From Apteryx mantelli (Eukaryota > Chordata > Aves > Apterygiformes > Apterygidae): DNA of 64,000 bases. Below are positions 50,297 to 62,602 of this stretch, piece after piece. The stretch lies in NCBI RefSeq assembly GCF_036417845.1, contig NC_090020.1, positions 43,074,425-43,138,424 on the forward strand, given 5' to 3'. A program made the position numbers and the translations under genes. The stretch's first letter is position 1. Every line of letters starts with the position of its first letter. Under the pieces are notes generated by a model that saw only the letters and a list, made by a program, of their open reading frames with translations, was not told the origin of the DNA and ran no database searches.

Positions 50297-50371
50297 AAGC
50301 TTCCCAGGAGCAGGAACTGCATCTCCCTGTGTCCGTACAGGGCCAAGCACACAGCTGGTGCTCAATAAATA
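50297..50371 (+). mobile_element. MIR/L2-type 3' end
   Basis: Contains CAGGAGCAGGAACTGCATCT, then ACAGGGCCAAGCACACAG, then GGTGCTCAATAAAT. This is the order of the shared MIR/L2 3' tail (…GGGACTG…GTGCCTGGCACA…GCTCAATAAAT). An ancient SINE/LINE remnant without coding capacity. Confidence 0.65.
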
Positions 50372-51644
50372 ATATATGTATAGACATAATAAGGAGTGAC
50401 TGTTCATCTAGCACAGCTGAGATGAAACATCCTTTTGTAATAAGAGGTAACACATTATCAATTTTACTGGTATATTTTATACTTTAGGCTTTAAATAATG
50501 AAAGTGTTAGCCAGCTAGTTCAGGGGAAGCTCATTTACACTGCCTTCACACAACAAGTCCCATGTTTCAAATGACAGGAAGGGTAGCTAGTTCTCTACAG
50601 TAGAATGCATAGTGATTAAACTGTCTGGGCACCAGCAGTAGGCAGCCATCGAACAGATCATTATTAAGATGCCTATAATTACAGAGCCAAAGCAGTCTCT
50701 TGCAGTGCACTGGTAATCTGCTTTGAAAACTGGGGACACAAAGGTGTATCTTCTTTATATATTGAAGTCCAAGCTGTGTAAAGTAGCTGCAGATTTTTAT
50801 GTTATGTCAGTCATATCTTAGATGGTTAACTGCTTCTGTCTGCTCTTTGGAAGCTGGCCTGTTTTCATGGTTGGGGGATATGAGAGAGAAATAAGTGCTA
50901 GTAAAGGACTGTTTAAAAAAAAGTATAGCTATGACATTTCCACAAGAGCTGTCATGGTATTGCTTTAGTCATTAGCTGAGTGGATACTTGAGCTTAATCA
51001 GTATCAAAGGGACATACACAAAGTCATATATTTCATTAAGCTAATTTACATGACTCGGCTTACCTAAGAATCAAGTTTTCATGTATTGCCCATCTTGCTG
51101 TTAGGAAGATAAGGGGAGGGGAAGGAGTAAATGGTAAGCAATACAAGACTGAGATGTGGTGGTGTTTATTCCTTTACTCAGAGATACCTGCTAGTCTTTC
51201 AGAAACCTTCATTGCTTTTGGATACCTGAGATACAGACCAGTAAGCTTTATAAAGTATGTTTTCAGTCACTTCTGCTTAGCAATCAAACTTAGAGAGCTT
51301 TATTAAGTGCAAGTACTTCAGAGCAGTGTGTACCTAGACTTTTAGCAGCTCTTAGGGTTAAAGAGGAAGGTAAGTGTGGTTTTCAGAGGAGGGGAATGGA
51401 AGGTTAGAATAGTTAGCTACAATAGACCTTCAACCTCCCTTGGTCCCTGAGAGACATCAATGAAGTGTTTTGTGTGTAGCCTCACACAACATTGCAATCC
51501 CAAGGGAGTTGCTACTGCTATTTATATCGTGCAAGAGCTGGCTGTGACTTTAACAGAAAACTGTAATGTGCTGAGATGGTTTCTTTTCTTGTTTCTCCAT
51601 GGTGCTCAGGACACTGTCCTCTTTCAGTACTGACTTTTTTTCTC

Positions 51645-51673
51645 TCTTTCTTTCTTTAAAAGAGAAAGAAAGA
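51645..51673. repeat. TCTTTCTTTC hairpin
   Basis: TCTTTCTTTC (51,645-51,654) and its exact complement GAAAGAAAGA (51,664-51,673) are separated by 9 bases. A 10-bp stem arising from two opposed polypyrimidine/polypurine repeats. Confidence 0.8.
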
Positions 51674-54086
51674 TAATATTTAGTATTCTCCTTTTCATCA
51701 CTGCTAGAATTGAAACTTAAAAAAATTAATGACTCTTGACTCTTGAAGACATATTGCTTTAGTTGAATCATCTGGTAACTGTTTGCATATTAAACCTTAA
51801 GTTTTTCCAAGATGTTGTCACTGAAATTTGCTTTTACAGACAAATTTGTAGTGATGATTGAAGTATTTGGACTAAATCAAGCTGCTGGAGTCTAATTACC
51901 TAATTTAACTTGATTGATTTGACAGAACAAAAGACAGCTTTCATAGGACAACTAAAAAAAATGAGGGACATCATTTCTGTTGTTATTGAACCAAGACTGA
52001 TGGGGAATTCTGAAGTCCATTTTCAGACCCTGTTCAGGATTTTCAAACATCAGTGTTTCTGAAGTCTGATGTTTAGGATAAAGATTTGATAACAATCCTT
52101 TTGTTATTCAGGTAGCTCTTTTAAGTATATCTAAAAAAAACGTAGCTCTGACTGATGAGTTGGTAATGATGAAACACGAAACAAATACATGATTATGAGT
52201 TGAATATTGCCAGTGAGATGAATCATCATATTTGTTCTTCTTGAACTGGAAAACTGCACTCTGAAACCATGTCTCTGCCGAAACACAAGCTCATAGCAAT
52301 AACTCATCTGTTTAGGGGAATGCATCCATGTGCGTGCATGCGTGCAAAGTTGAATTCTGAAGGACTTGGTGCTGGCCTGGAAGGTCAGTAGCTGAATGTG
52401 GTTGCTGGAGCCTAAAGCATTGTTGATCTGAGAAGTTAGTTATTACAGAGCCTGTTACACTATAGAAGCTACATCAATATTTTTACAGTCTGATAGTTAA
52501 ACTGTTTGCTTAAAGAAAGAACAGGGCTAAAGAAGACTTCTGTATTTAAATCAATAGAACTGCAGTTGGGAACCATTTTTCATGTATCTGTAAAAATTAA
52601 ACCCTTCTTTCTCCACATATGTAGGTATGTGTTGTCTGTGGATTGTAAACTTTTCAGGATAAGCATTTTTTTTCTTAAAAAATGCACAGCATCTACCGTT
52701 GTTGGGGTAAAATACAAGTTTATAAAAGGAACAACCAAAGGGAGTTCCAGTGGAGTAGTGTCTTTTTTTCTTTATATTGGTAGCCTTGTTGATCCAGTTC
52801 TATACTTTAATCCCCAGTGGTATTTTGATATAGGGGTTGTAGCCTAAATTTTGTAATTGTGTCAGTGATAGAACCTAGGTTACAGCCTTCTACTTTATGG
52901 TTGATTCCAGCAAAAATTTACAAGTGATAACATAGACAGGGCAGCATACTACAGTGCTCTGTTCAGCTGATGCAGGACATTGGTTGACTATAGGTAATGT
53001 GCAGTTGGTTTGTGACAAAGCAGCAATCAGTAATCAAATTCCTATTGTATAAATTTGCAGAGTCAAAGAGAAAAGGGTATATGAAGAAGGAAAGGTGGGA
53101 GATTGCAGCTGAATAAGCTCAGAGGAGAGGTTTCTTACTCTAGCATTCAAAGTTGTCTTACCTCTGAAATCATATCTGTTTTTTCTAATTAGAGCTGCTT
53201 TATTTCAGGCCTGTCATAAAGGAAAGCATACCTTTTGTCTGTGTTTACATTAGAAATACCTTGAAAGCAGCATATTGTAAATGAAAGGTTTTTTTATAAA
53301 GGTTGTGTGTGTTGTTTCATGCAGTACAATTAATTGTGTTCAAGAAAATCTAGGAAGGAGGAGAATGCTAGCTAAAGGTAGCATTCTTAAATCACCCTAT
53401 GGAGCATGTGTTGACCTGGCATTTTTTTCCTAGGATGTTTGACCTCATGCATTTCTAAGTATGCATAGCGAGAGGTGAGATGGAAGTATAGTTGTTTGGA
53501 AAAGATTTCTATCCCTATTTGCATCTTCAGTCAGGCAGAACTCTTCTGGATCAGGGTCCTGCCCCAGCCCCTGGAGAAGTTCGAGCAGAGGTTACACGCT
53601 CAAATCCTGGCAGAGGGAAACAGTTATCTTTGATGGGTCAAGGGAAAGCAGGATGCCTAGTCCTATAGACTAGGAAAGAGAAAGGCAGTCAATTTATCTC
53701 CATAAAGAAAAAGAAAGAACATGCCTGCTGGGCTCCAGGAGGATACAGCTTCCTCTCCTTACTCTTCATTGTCCTACCCCTGAGGGATATTACCCACATC
53801 TCTTTATCCCAGTTTCTCTTTATAACACGTCTTCAGAGCTTACCAGCATTCGTCTGAGAGAAGTAATGTCACAAGTCAGTTTTATTTTAATGTACATTAA
53901 AGGGCATATTCCCTGTTTGGTCATCCTTTGATCATCAAGAGTTGTGTTTTTATTTATGTGAAGCACCAGCTATCTTTTTAAAACTGTCCAAAAAGGAGGG
54001 AAGATACCATCTGTCCCCACAGGCTTGCAGCAGAAATACATTCTCAGCTTTTGGAGAACATAAGGGTGTATATGAGTAAAGGGAGT

Positions 54087-54138
54087 AATCTGTTCTGGTG
54101 TAAGGGAAGCCAAATCTGTTCTTGGGTGAGGGAAGCCA
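54087..54138. repeat. 26-bp tandem duplication, two copies
   Basis: AATCTGTTCTGGTGTAAGGG followed by AAGCCA, and AATCTGTTCTTGGGTGAGGG followed by AAGCCA, lie head to tail with about four mismatches. The differences indicate an old duplication. Confidence 0.85.
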
Positions 54139-57100
54139 AGTCCTTTTACGAGAGAGTCAGTGTATGTGACTGTAGTGATGGTGTGATGTAGTGATGGAAT
54201 ATAGTGAGTGGGGAGCTCTTTAGGATTAAGATAGGAAGTGTACAAGCATTTCTTTTAGCCTGTACTAGAGAGGCACCAGAGTTTTCATTTTTATAAAGCA
54301 AACCTGATCTTTAATAAAGTATTTTATAGAGCAGCTTAGTCTTGCTTGTTGTAGGTTCCTATGCTGCCTTCTTCAAAGATGTCCCTGCCTCACTGCATAG
54401 TCCTCCATGTGGATTCTGCACAGGTTGTTTCGCCCTGTGCTGGGGAAGTAAGTAATCCTCTCAGGACATGAGGAAAAAATGCTCAGTAGTTTGCTGAGGA
54501 AAACGCACATGTTTCTAGCACTGAATTAAGGAGGGAAGTTGTGGTTTGTCCCAGTATACAACAAGGCAATCATAAATTATCAATGAATTTCAACCTTCTT
54601 TTTTCCTGTTTTTGAAATATATGAGAATATATTCTACCTCTGAAAGTATTTTCTTACTTAAAACTGTTGATCGGCGTGTTCTGAGAATGCCATTTGTTCT
54701 GTAGCTAGTCATGTTTCTGATTCCACACTGACTAAGCATAGCTCTTACTGGTAAGTAAACTACATGTAAGGTCTGCATTCCACAGGTGAACCCAGACACT
54801 GCATAGAATAGGTGCCAAGCCAGCAAAGCCATCTGTAAAGTCATCACTGTTGATGAGTTTCATCAAACTGATCAGCCCAAGAGAATGTCAGAAACTGGGC
54901 TGTTGCTTCTACTAGGGTACTTGTATGACTGGTATCCAGAAAAGATTTTCAAAGTTAGGTACTTTCTTTCAAAGTTGAATTTTTCTATTAGAAGAGGGGA
55001 AATGCCTGAGTGAGGTCCTTCACAACACTTTGTTATTGCAAGTCTTTGAGAAAGGGCTTCCAAAAAACTGCTCTAGAAGATTCACAGGTGTGTTGTCGTC
55101 TTTTGTACATAGCACGCATCCACATCTTTTTTTTTTTTTTAAATGTAAATCTTAGAAGGAAGCTCTTTTGAATAAGTCTGCTGACTGTGCTGTATTTAGA
55201 TCTAAAAGCTTTTTCACTGAACAATCACAGACCATTTTGTAGCTTATGTTTATCCTTATTGTTCAGAATACCAGAAATTATCAATGTATATGGTCAAGGT
55301 ATATAGTCATAGATATTGTGAAGCTGAGATTTTCACAAGCATAGGTTGAATATAGGTGCATGCGTGTGCAAAAGAATGAATAGTGTTTTACTTGAAACGA
55401 ATGTGGTGATATTTACCTCAGAACAATAATCCCCATGAGATTCTGCTTTGAATTGCTCACAGGCAGATTTTAATGAGAAAAAATAGGGCATGGAATATGA
55501 TGAAAAGCACCTCGTTCAGTTACTCTAAGAAAGAAAGAACTCAAACCAAAGTAAGACTTTCTTCAAAAAAGTAAGGGTAACCTGAAATTTCACAGGAAAC
55601 TTGAATATGGTATATCCACTTCCCTCACTTCACATGAGAGATTTTTGCCAAAATTCATGTAAAGTTAGCAGAATGTGACTCAGTCCTATACCAATAAGAA
55701 GTTATACTTTTATAAGGATTTAAGTATTAAATGTATACAGTTCTTTGTAAGCTGAAGGCTTATCATTAGGTAAGGCAACATCATGTATTAGCTGATGTAC
55801 ATGGTATGAACTGTACAGCAGGTACAGGTCTTTCTGAAGTCCAGTGGGAATCACAACTGCACAACACAGCAGACAATGGCAGCACTTCCACTGGTGTTGC
55901 CAGAAACAAGCCAATGCCCTTTAATTGTAACTGCTACTGTGTGATTCTGTTGTAACCTGGAGAATGACTACGCTGTGTTATGAGGAGACATAAGTTTCTG
56001 AGATGTCGTTCATACATGCAGGCATGGCTTGACACAGGGCTCCTGGACTGGACTCATGTTGAGAGCATCAAACCTTGGTGCCAACCTGGAGCTCTTCAGG
56101 CTTTTCCGGTTAGTTCTGCACAGTCTGTGCATACAGCCTTCAGTCTCATTAAGAAGAGATTGGATTTTCTGATCTAATTTCTTTTGTGCTTTTTCTCTTC
56201 TATCTGCTGGCAGGAATTTGAGTCTTGGCTGTAGGTCGGCTCCTGGCAGCTGATCAGCTGAATGTCCATGTTATTGAGGCCAACTCAAAGTTAGAAGAAA
56301 CACTCTCTGCAGCATTTGATATAAATCACCTAAGAAGCAGAACTGCAGAGTAAGAAATAACAGCAGCAGTTTGCCAGCTACAATGTCTTCTTCTGTGTTC
56401 CTATACAGGAATTTCTGTTCTGTCAGGCAAACTGAAGAATTCATCTGGGTTCAAAGCCACTTGGCAGACTTAACAGAAATGCCATAATTGTGTGTGCCTG
56501 GTCATCAAGTGCTCTTGTGGAATTCACACAGATGCACTCAGGTAATGAACCATTGTTTTTCCTGTGTTCCCTGCTTTTAAGGATTTGTAAGTTGTAGGGG
56601 GAAGAGGAAGAAGAGCAGGAGCTTTGGAAAGAGATCTTGAGTTATCTGAGAAAACACTAGTGTTTCAGGCCCAAACCTAGCATGCAGAGATTATATGTGC
56701 CTGTTTCAGTGAACGCCAAAGCGAGAAACTTCCCATTCTGGCAATGGTGGATGTAATTTCATCATCAGGATGATGCCTGAGTTCTGTTTGCTGCACGCAA
56801 TTTTTAACTCTACAAAATTAGCTAGAATATTAGTAATAATGCTTTCAGCATCAGTCATTAGTTGTGTGCTGGTGCCATGAAAATGGCTTTTCTTCCTGTG
56901 TATCTCATTATTTGCTGTTGGAACCTGAGTGTAGCCAGTCATTCCTAAAATAACTGTGGAAACCACGAGCGAAACAGAAATCTCTTTGTCTTACTGCTGT
57001 GTTGTGGGCTGCATATCTGAGTCTGCCCTAGCACAGGACCTGGAAACAGACTGCTGACTCATCTGGGTGACAGTCTGGATTGGCCTTTGCTAAAACCCTG

Positions 57101-59189
57101 CACGTGCTACCGAAAAGGCAGAGAATATTTCCCGCAGAAGAAAAGAATGATTTTGCCTTGTTTGACCAACTAGCCCAAGAACGGATTAGAGGCTTTTGCT
57201 ATCCACAAGGAAGCTCATCCATCATGCCCCATTCAGGCAGTCATACTCTGTGGACCCGTTCTTTTGCTACAGTGAACCTTTTTCTTCACAGTTTTTCCAG
57301 AGAAATAAAGCACATAATAACAGAGCTATTACTTACTTTTGTAACTTGTACTCCAGGCATCTGTCAATGCTGCTTTGACTCCCTTTCTATGCTGCTGTAA
57401 TCCCATCATGCTGTGCTAAGAAGCAGGTGTGAATGAATGTGTAAGGATGCTTGTATTCTACAGTACATGGGTGAATGTGTGTCAGGAGAAGAGTAGTGTA
57501 TTTATTTGGTGCGGTGGCTGATCTCTCTCTGAACTGTATTTTTTTTTTCTGACCCCCAGCACCTCAATTTTAAATTTGCCCTTGAAATCACATCAGATAA
57601 TTTTGTGTTTCCCCTTGATAGCTGTCTCCCAGTAATTAGTGATCTTGCACTGTTCTATTCATTACAGGAATTGTGATTTTTATATTCAGGAGTTAATTGA
57701 TGATATCTGCATGTAACATTTTCCCTTAAAATAAATTGAATTACAGTAATTAACCTTATGTCCAGGTTAACAGACAATACTGTTCATTTCAGTAGTATTC
57801 TGGAAGTAGCATTTTTTTTAATGTATCTGTTGTCTTCTCACTTTGCCTTCTATGTTTTTCATAACCCTAAAGTAGAGAAATGAAAAGATGAGTGGAAAAT
57901 GTGTCATGTTGTCATACTGAGGTGATCATTTTTCCCCAAAAGGCATTCTTGCAGATAGGGTTCTTTCTTGTATTAACCTGTCCATAAAGCTGTTAAGGTT
58001 ATATATGATGTGAAATTTGGGAATTTGTTGGGCATGTATCCAGGCAGAGCAAAGCTCAGAGACTGACACTTTCAGCTAGCAATTACTAGCAAACTGCAGC
58101 AACTGGATTATTGCAAGCATCATACTCATCTCAGAGGAAAAGCAAACTACATAGATTTTTCAGTCTCAGAGTCAGATTTATTTTACTCCTTTAAGGTTTC
58201 CAAAAATACCAGAAAAAAATATTAGGCTTGATTGTCGATGAAAAGTAATCATGAAAGATAAGAGATCTGTGGAATTTGTCTTGAAAGATGGAGCTCTATG
58301 AAATTTGTCTTAGCTTCTAATAAAAACCCTTTCCTGTGATATTTGAGCCTTTTAAGTTTGGGTGAATGTCTATGAGTATGTAGGCACCTTTGAATGGATG
58401 TGGGTCCAAAGGAGAGAGATGTCAGAGGCAGTTCTGAATAGTGAATATTTCCAGTTAATTTGATTGTATTCTTAGCACTCAATGGGGTTTTTTTTGTTCT
58501 TTGTTTTTTTTTTGCCACTCACTTATGCTTATCTACAGGTGCTTTTGAAACTTGCCTCAGGGATTACATCTGTTTTGTGGACATTACTCATTTTTGCAGT
58601 AATCTCCTTCATGTTCTTCTGTAAGGTGCAGAAAAACCTAAGAAAATTGATTTCATAAAGAAGTTAGGGATTAAAATTATAAATATGTATCTTTGAGAAC
58701 TCTTTGCTTACCTGCAGTTTTTATCTGTCAGGCAGACATAAATTATCATGATGAATTTTCTTGATTTCCAGAGGGGAAAACCTGACCTTTCCTTTCTCTT
58801 GTAGGAGTTCTGGTGCACATTAATAAAAGTCAGCTTGCCTGACTGCAATATCTCTGCGTTTCCTTGTGCTGAGCAACCTTCCGTAGAGTATGATATTGAG
58901 ATTTGGCCCAAATATTACTATGACCATGATTAGACTATCACAGTGGGTTTTCTGAAGGTTGCTATGGAGGTAGGGCACTTTCAGGTATGGAATCCACAGC
59001 TGGAATAATTAATATATAAATGTTCATGTTCGCTGCTGGCATTGTGCAGTGTTTACAGCAGATTTCATCCACATTTGGGGGGTGGGGAGGAGAGTTTGAT
59101 ATTGTATCAAACCATTTCTTGCCAAAGTTGATTGGTGCCTTTTGAAAAATACTCTGACAAAAGTTGCTGTTTCACTCAAGGTAAATGAA

Positions 59190-60060
59190 GCTATGTTAAT
59201 GAGTCAATTTTCTGCATAAATAGCTTTAGGGCCAGCACTGGCCAAACCGCACCGAAGCTAAGCAATGTGCTCTGATTACTTAACAGCTGACTTAAATATA
59301 AAAATTTGCATTTCTTTTGCTGCTTTATTACATTAAAAAATGGACACTTTCACTTCAAATAAATGGGACAAGTTTCCTGAAGAAAGCAGCCAGAGGCCAT
59401 GCATGAAGAAACAACATCCCATTTCTTGCACACACACACAAAAAAAAGTAAAATTAAGTTGCTTGTGATTATGTTAAGCAGCAATTAGCTGCTCTAAACG
59501 CAGCGATAAGTTCTATGGGATCCTAATTTTTCTTCAGAATTAATCTGTTCCCTTATATATCAGTCTGATCTGTTACCCAAACATAAGTGGACTGGAAATT
59601 ACAATTATCTTTCTGTTTAGAGGGTGAAGAAGGGCTGGAATGCATTTAAATATGTACCAACGTATACCAACAGCAAAAGGAAGCCTATGCTAAGTATCTG
59701 AGGGAATCTGACCTGAAGAGTTGTCTGAGCTGGAGAGATTGTTTCAGGATTCCTGCCTGATCCTAATGCTATGTTTACAGCAGACGCGTGACAGCTGAGA
59801 CAGTGTCTGCAGGGCTATGTCAAACTTTTAGTCGGTGACAATTGGCAAGATTGTTGCGAAAATATATCAGGCTTCATGTTTCACCTTTGTTATCTAAAAG
59901 GAAAGGAAAACAAAGGGAGGCCGCGTTTCATTCCTGTTAGGGCTTTAGGTCACCTGGAGCCGCGTAATTTTTATTCCATCTACCAGATGAGAGAATGGAA
60001 GGTCAGTTGACTCACACTGATATTTCCCAGGCAAAGTGAGGGTCGGGAAGAATAATGGTG
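59190..60060. promoter_or_regulatory. Possible conserved enhancer block
   Basis: Unique sequence with many factor-like sites: TTAATGAG and AATTAGC homeodomain cores, TTTGCAT octamer half, CACCTTTGTTATC and AACAAAGG SOX/TCF-like motifs, and CACCTG E-box. Several isolated CpGs survive (ACGCGTG, CCGCGT). No open frame. The call rests on motif density and texture only. Confidence 0.3.
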
Positions 60061-60689
60061 TTGCTGGTAGTGTGTCTGTTTTCTATTAAGCACACTGAGA
60101 TGAAACAGCAAAGTATGTATCAGAGATGGTGTTCTCTCCTGTCAGAAGGCAGTGATTGCTATGTTTGGCTCTTAAATCAATTCAGAATCTTGACAAAGGT
60201 TTGCTGTAGTCCCACAAATAATCAGTAGAGCTATTTTTATCTCTTAAATGACTGAGGCTTTTAAAAATAATAAAGACATCTTTGTAATGACCGACCAAGC
60301 TGGTCTGTTGCTCTAGGTGGTGGGAATGATGAGAGAGAGGGGTTATTTGGGCATTGCCTTTGTTCCATTCCACAGGTTTATCACCCCAAAATAAAATTGC
60401 AAATGTTTCTGGCAGTCATCCTCCAAGCACAGATGGCTTTCCTCCCAGTTTTGGCAAGCCGTATTTCAGTATAAAATTGAGCAATTATTAGAAAGTGAAA
60501 TATTGCATGATATAATACCACTACTGCCACCATCAACATCGTGACAAATGAAGCGTTCATTGTTTCTGTTGCTGTGTGAGAGGGTTAGTGTCACTGTGTT
60601 ACCCCTTCCTCTAAAATGTGTACCTTTGCTATTCCTGTTAATGTATAAACAGAGGGATAGAACAGAGCAGATGCTTTAGCAAGGAACTG

Positions 60690-61060
60690 CGGCCATTTTC
60701 TCATTTGCGTTGGCTCTATATTTCAATGCAAATATCACTGAACAGGTGGCTGATGAGGCCCCTGTAGACTGTTTACAGTAAAGGTTACAACCAAAATCGA
60801 TAGGCCTGAGATGCTTCTAATTCCATCTGGGAGATGTTCATCTTCCATCTGACTGTTCCCTCTCTGAACAACAGCATCCTATTAATGCTGCAGTCATCGG
60901 GGATGTCTCACTCGGTCAACAGAAGATTTCTCCTATTTAGGCCTCCATTTTTTCTTTACATTTTCTTTTTGTACTGCGCTGGGACGAGCAGTAATGTTGA
61001 TCTCGACAAGACCAGTTGCCTGCATTAAGTGTGCTGAGTTTTACCTACTGACTTGACACC
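60690..61060. promoter_or_regulatory. Possible conserved enhancer block
   Basis: Contains ATGCAAAT (perfect POU octamer, 60,726-60,733), ACAGGTGGC E-box, TATTAATG, AATCGATAG and retained CpGs over about 370 bp without repeats. The 64-codon + frame across its second half resembles no protein. Conservation not tested. Confidence 0.33.
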
Positions 61061-61689
61061 TGCTACTGCCATTCTACAGGCCGAGGCTTATCAGTTCTGC
61101 CAGGGGGTTGTCCAAATCTTTTCAGCTTATCAGTTATTGAAGTAGGAGGTAGTAGTGTTGCATATCATAGGTGACATTATTGTGCCTGATGTATGGCCTT
61201 GTACAGTTGCAAGTGATGGGGGAGGAAGCTGGTAAGGACTCACATTTACACAAACCTGAACAAAATAAGCAAGTACCCCTGAAACTCACTTAAGAAGTAC
61301 CTTGCGTTTTATCTGAAATTTTATTTTAGCCATGTATTTGTGCAAAACTTAGTGGGAGGTTCCACATGGTCTGTGTATCTGTGGTTCATAGAACTAGTAA
61401 TAGAATTTGCATTGCTCTCTTTAGTGAAGATAGGTGCTGTGGCTTACTATGTGAGGCAAAATCATGCTCGTTGGTGGCTTTCCCTTGGGCCTAATCGTCG
61501 CGTCTGGCGTGCAGCCCACAGCAGCTGGGCAATGAGTAAGCAGTGCTGAATCCAATTAAAATGGTAGTAAAGCGTGTATAGCAGAGGGCACCATATATTC
61601 CTCTTACAGTCAGGGAGTACTTCTCGATATGCACAAAAGCTGAGAAAGAATTTGCTTTATACACATAATTTATGTTTGTGGTGGCACCT

Positions 61690-62600
61690 AGAAACTCAAA
61701 TCGGAGACCGAGGATCCAGTTGATAGAAGTACTGCCTGGAGACCCAGCAAAAGGACAGATCCAGCACCAGAGAGCTTATAATCAATAGAGAAATAGAGTC
61801 AACAGGGCTGTAGGAGAAGTGGGGGTGTCCCTTGGTCACTGCCCCACCTTCTGCTATCCCTTCTCCATCCATCTCACCAACAGTCAGGAGAGCCCCCTGG
61901 TCACTGGGTAAATTGAAGGAGTGTAAGTGTTTGCCCTGATGCATTCACACACCAGCCTCTCTGGTGTAGGGGCCAGATACCTGGAGTGCTAGAGTGCTTT
62001 TTTGGCTGCATGAAATGAATGGCCAGCTGTAGAGACAACAGGAGCAGGACAGGAGAGGGAAAGATGAGTGATGGCTGCACTGTGGGTCACAAAAAGATGT
62101 TGGAGGCTGGTAGTGATGGTGGGCACAGAGCTGGCATAAGTCTCTGTGGCCACCTGGACCACCATTCAGGTGACTGAGCAGCAACCAAGGGGGGGAAAAA
62201 AAAAAAAGGAGGGGAAAAAAAGAAAAACCAACAGAAAAAGAGCTGGCCAGACCAGACATCATCTTGCCATGTGCCAATTTGGTTGTAATGTCTGACACTC
62301 CATGCTGTGTCTTGCTGATAGCCACTTGTGTCTCCTGCCTTTTGAGTTCCCCAAGCACCCACTGAGCTTCTGTTCACTCACATCTGTCCGATCCCCTCGG
62401 CACTGTTGGGCCCAGGCATTTTGCGTGATCCTTTTTGCTGCCAAGTGCATCCGGGCAGGGTGGTTGTGCAGCAGTTAGCCTGCCACCCAAGCAGGCACAG
62501 ACAAAGGATGCTCTCCTGACCAGCTCCACTCTGCCCACCTAACTTTCCTCTTTTTCTGGAAGCTGCAGCCTGCAGGTTGTATTCCTGTCTTTTTTGTTGC
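61690..62600. other. GC-richer block, possible old insertion
   Basis: About 900 bp with clearly higher GC than its flanks, interrupted by a purine tract (G7 A12, then GGAGGGG and A7, about 62,190-62,226). Minus-strand frames of 96 and 137 codons cross it but contain low-complexity Phe/Pro/Ser runs from the purine tract and no domain. Boundaries are sharp enough to suggest an inserted element, yet I could not find terminal repeats, a target-site duplication or a known family. A degraded LTR, a pseudogene or simply a GC-rich unique block remain possible. Confidence 0.3.
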
Positions 62601-62602
62601 AT

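Larger units (their letters stand above)
50380..59180. other. AT-rich noncoding DNA
   Basis: No gene recognised. It contains a 26-bp tandem duplication at 54,087, a CTTT/GAAA hairpin at 51,645, A/T runs (55,126-55,139), and an acceptor-donor pair around 56,214-56,345 (CTATCTGCTGGCAG … CAGA|GTAAGA) enclosing a stop-rich 131-bp segment that could at most be a noncoding exon. Confidence 0.5.

Noticed and set aside
61945-62377. Minus-strand frames of 96-137 codons
   Set aside because: Their centres are Phe/Pro/Ser runs encoded by the purine tract, so they are low-complexity artefacts.
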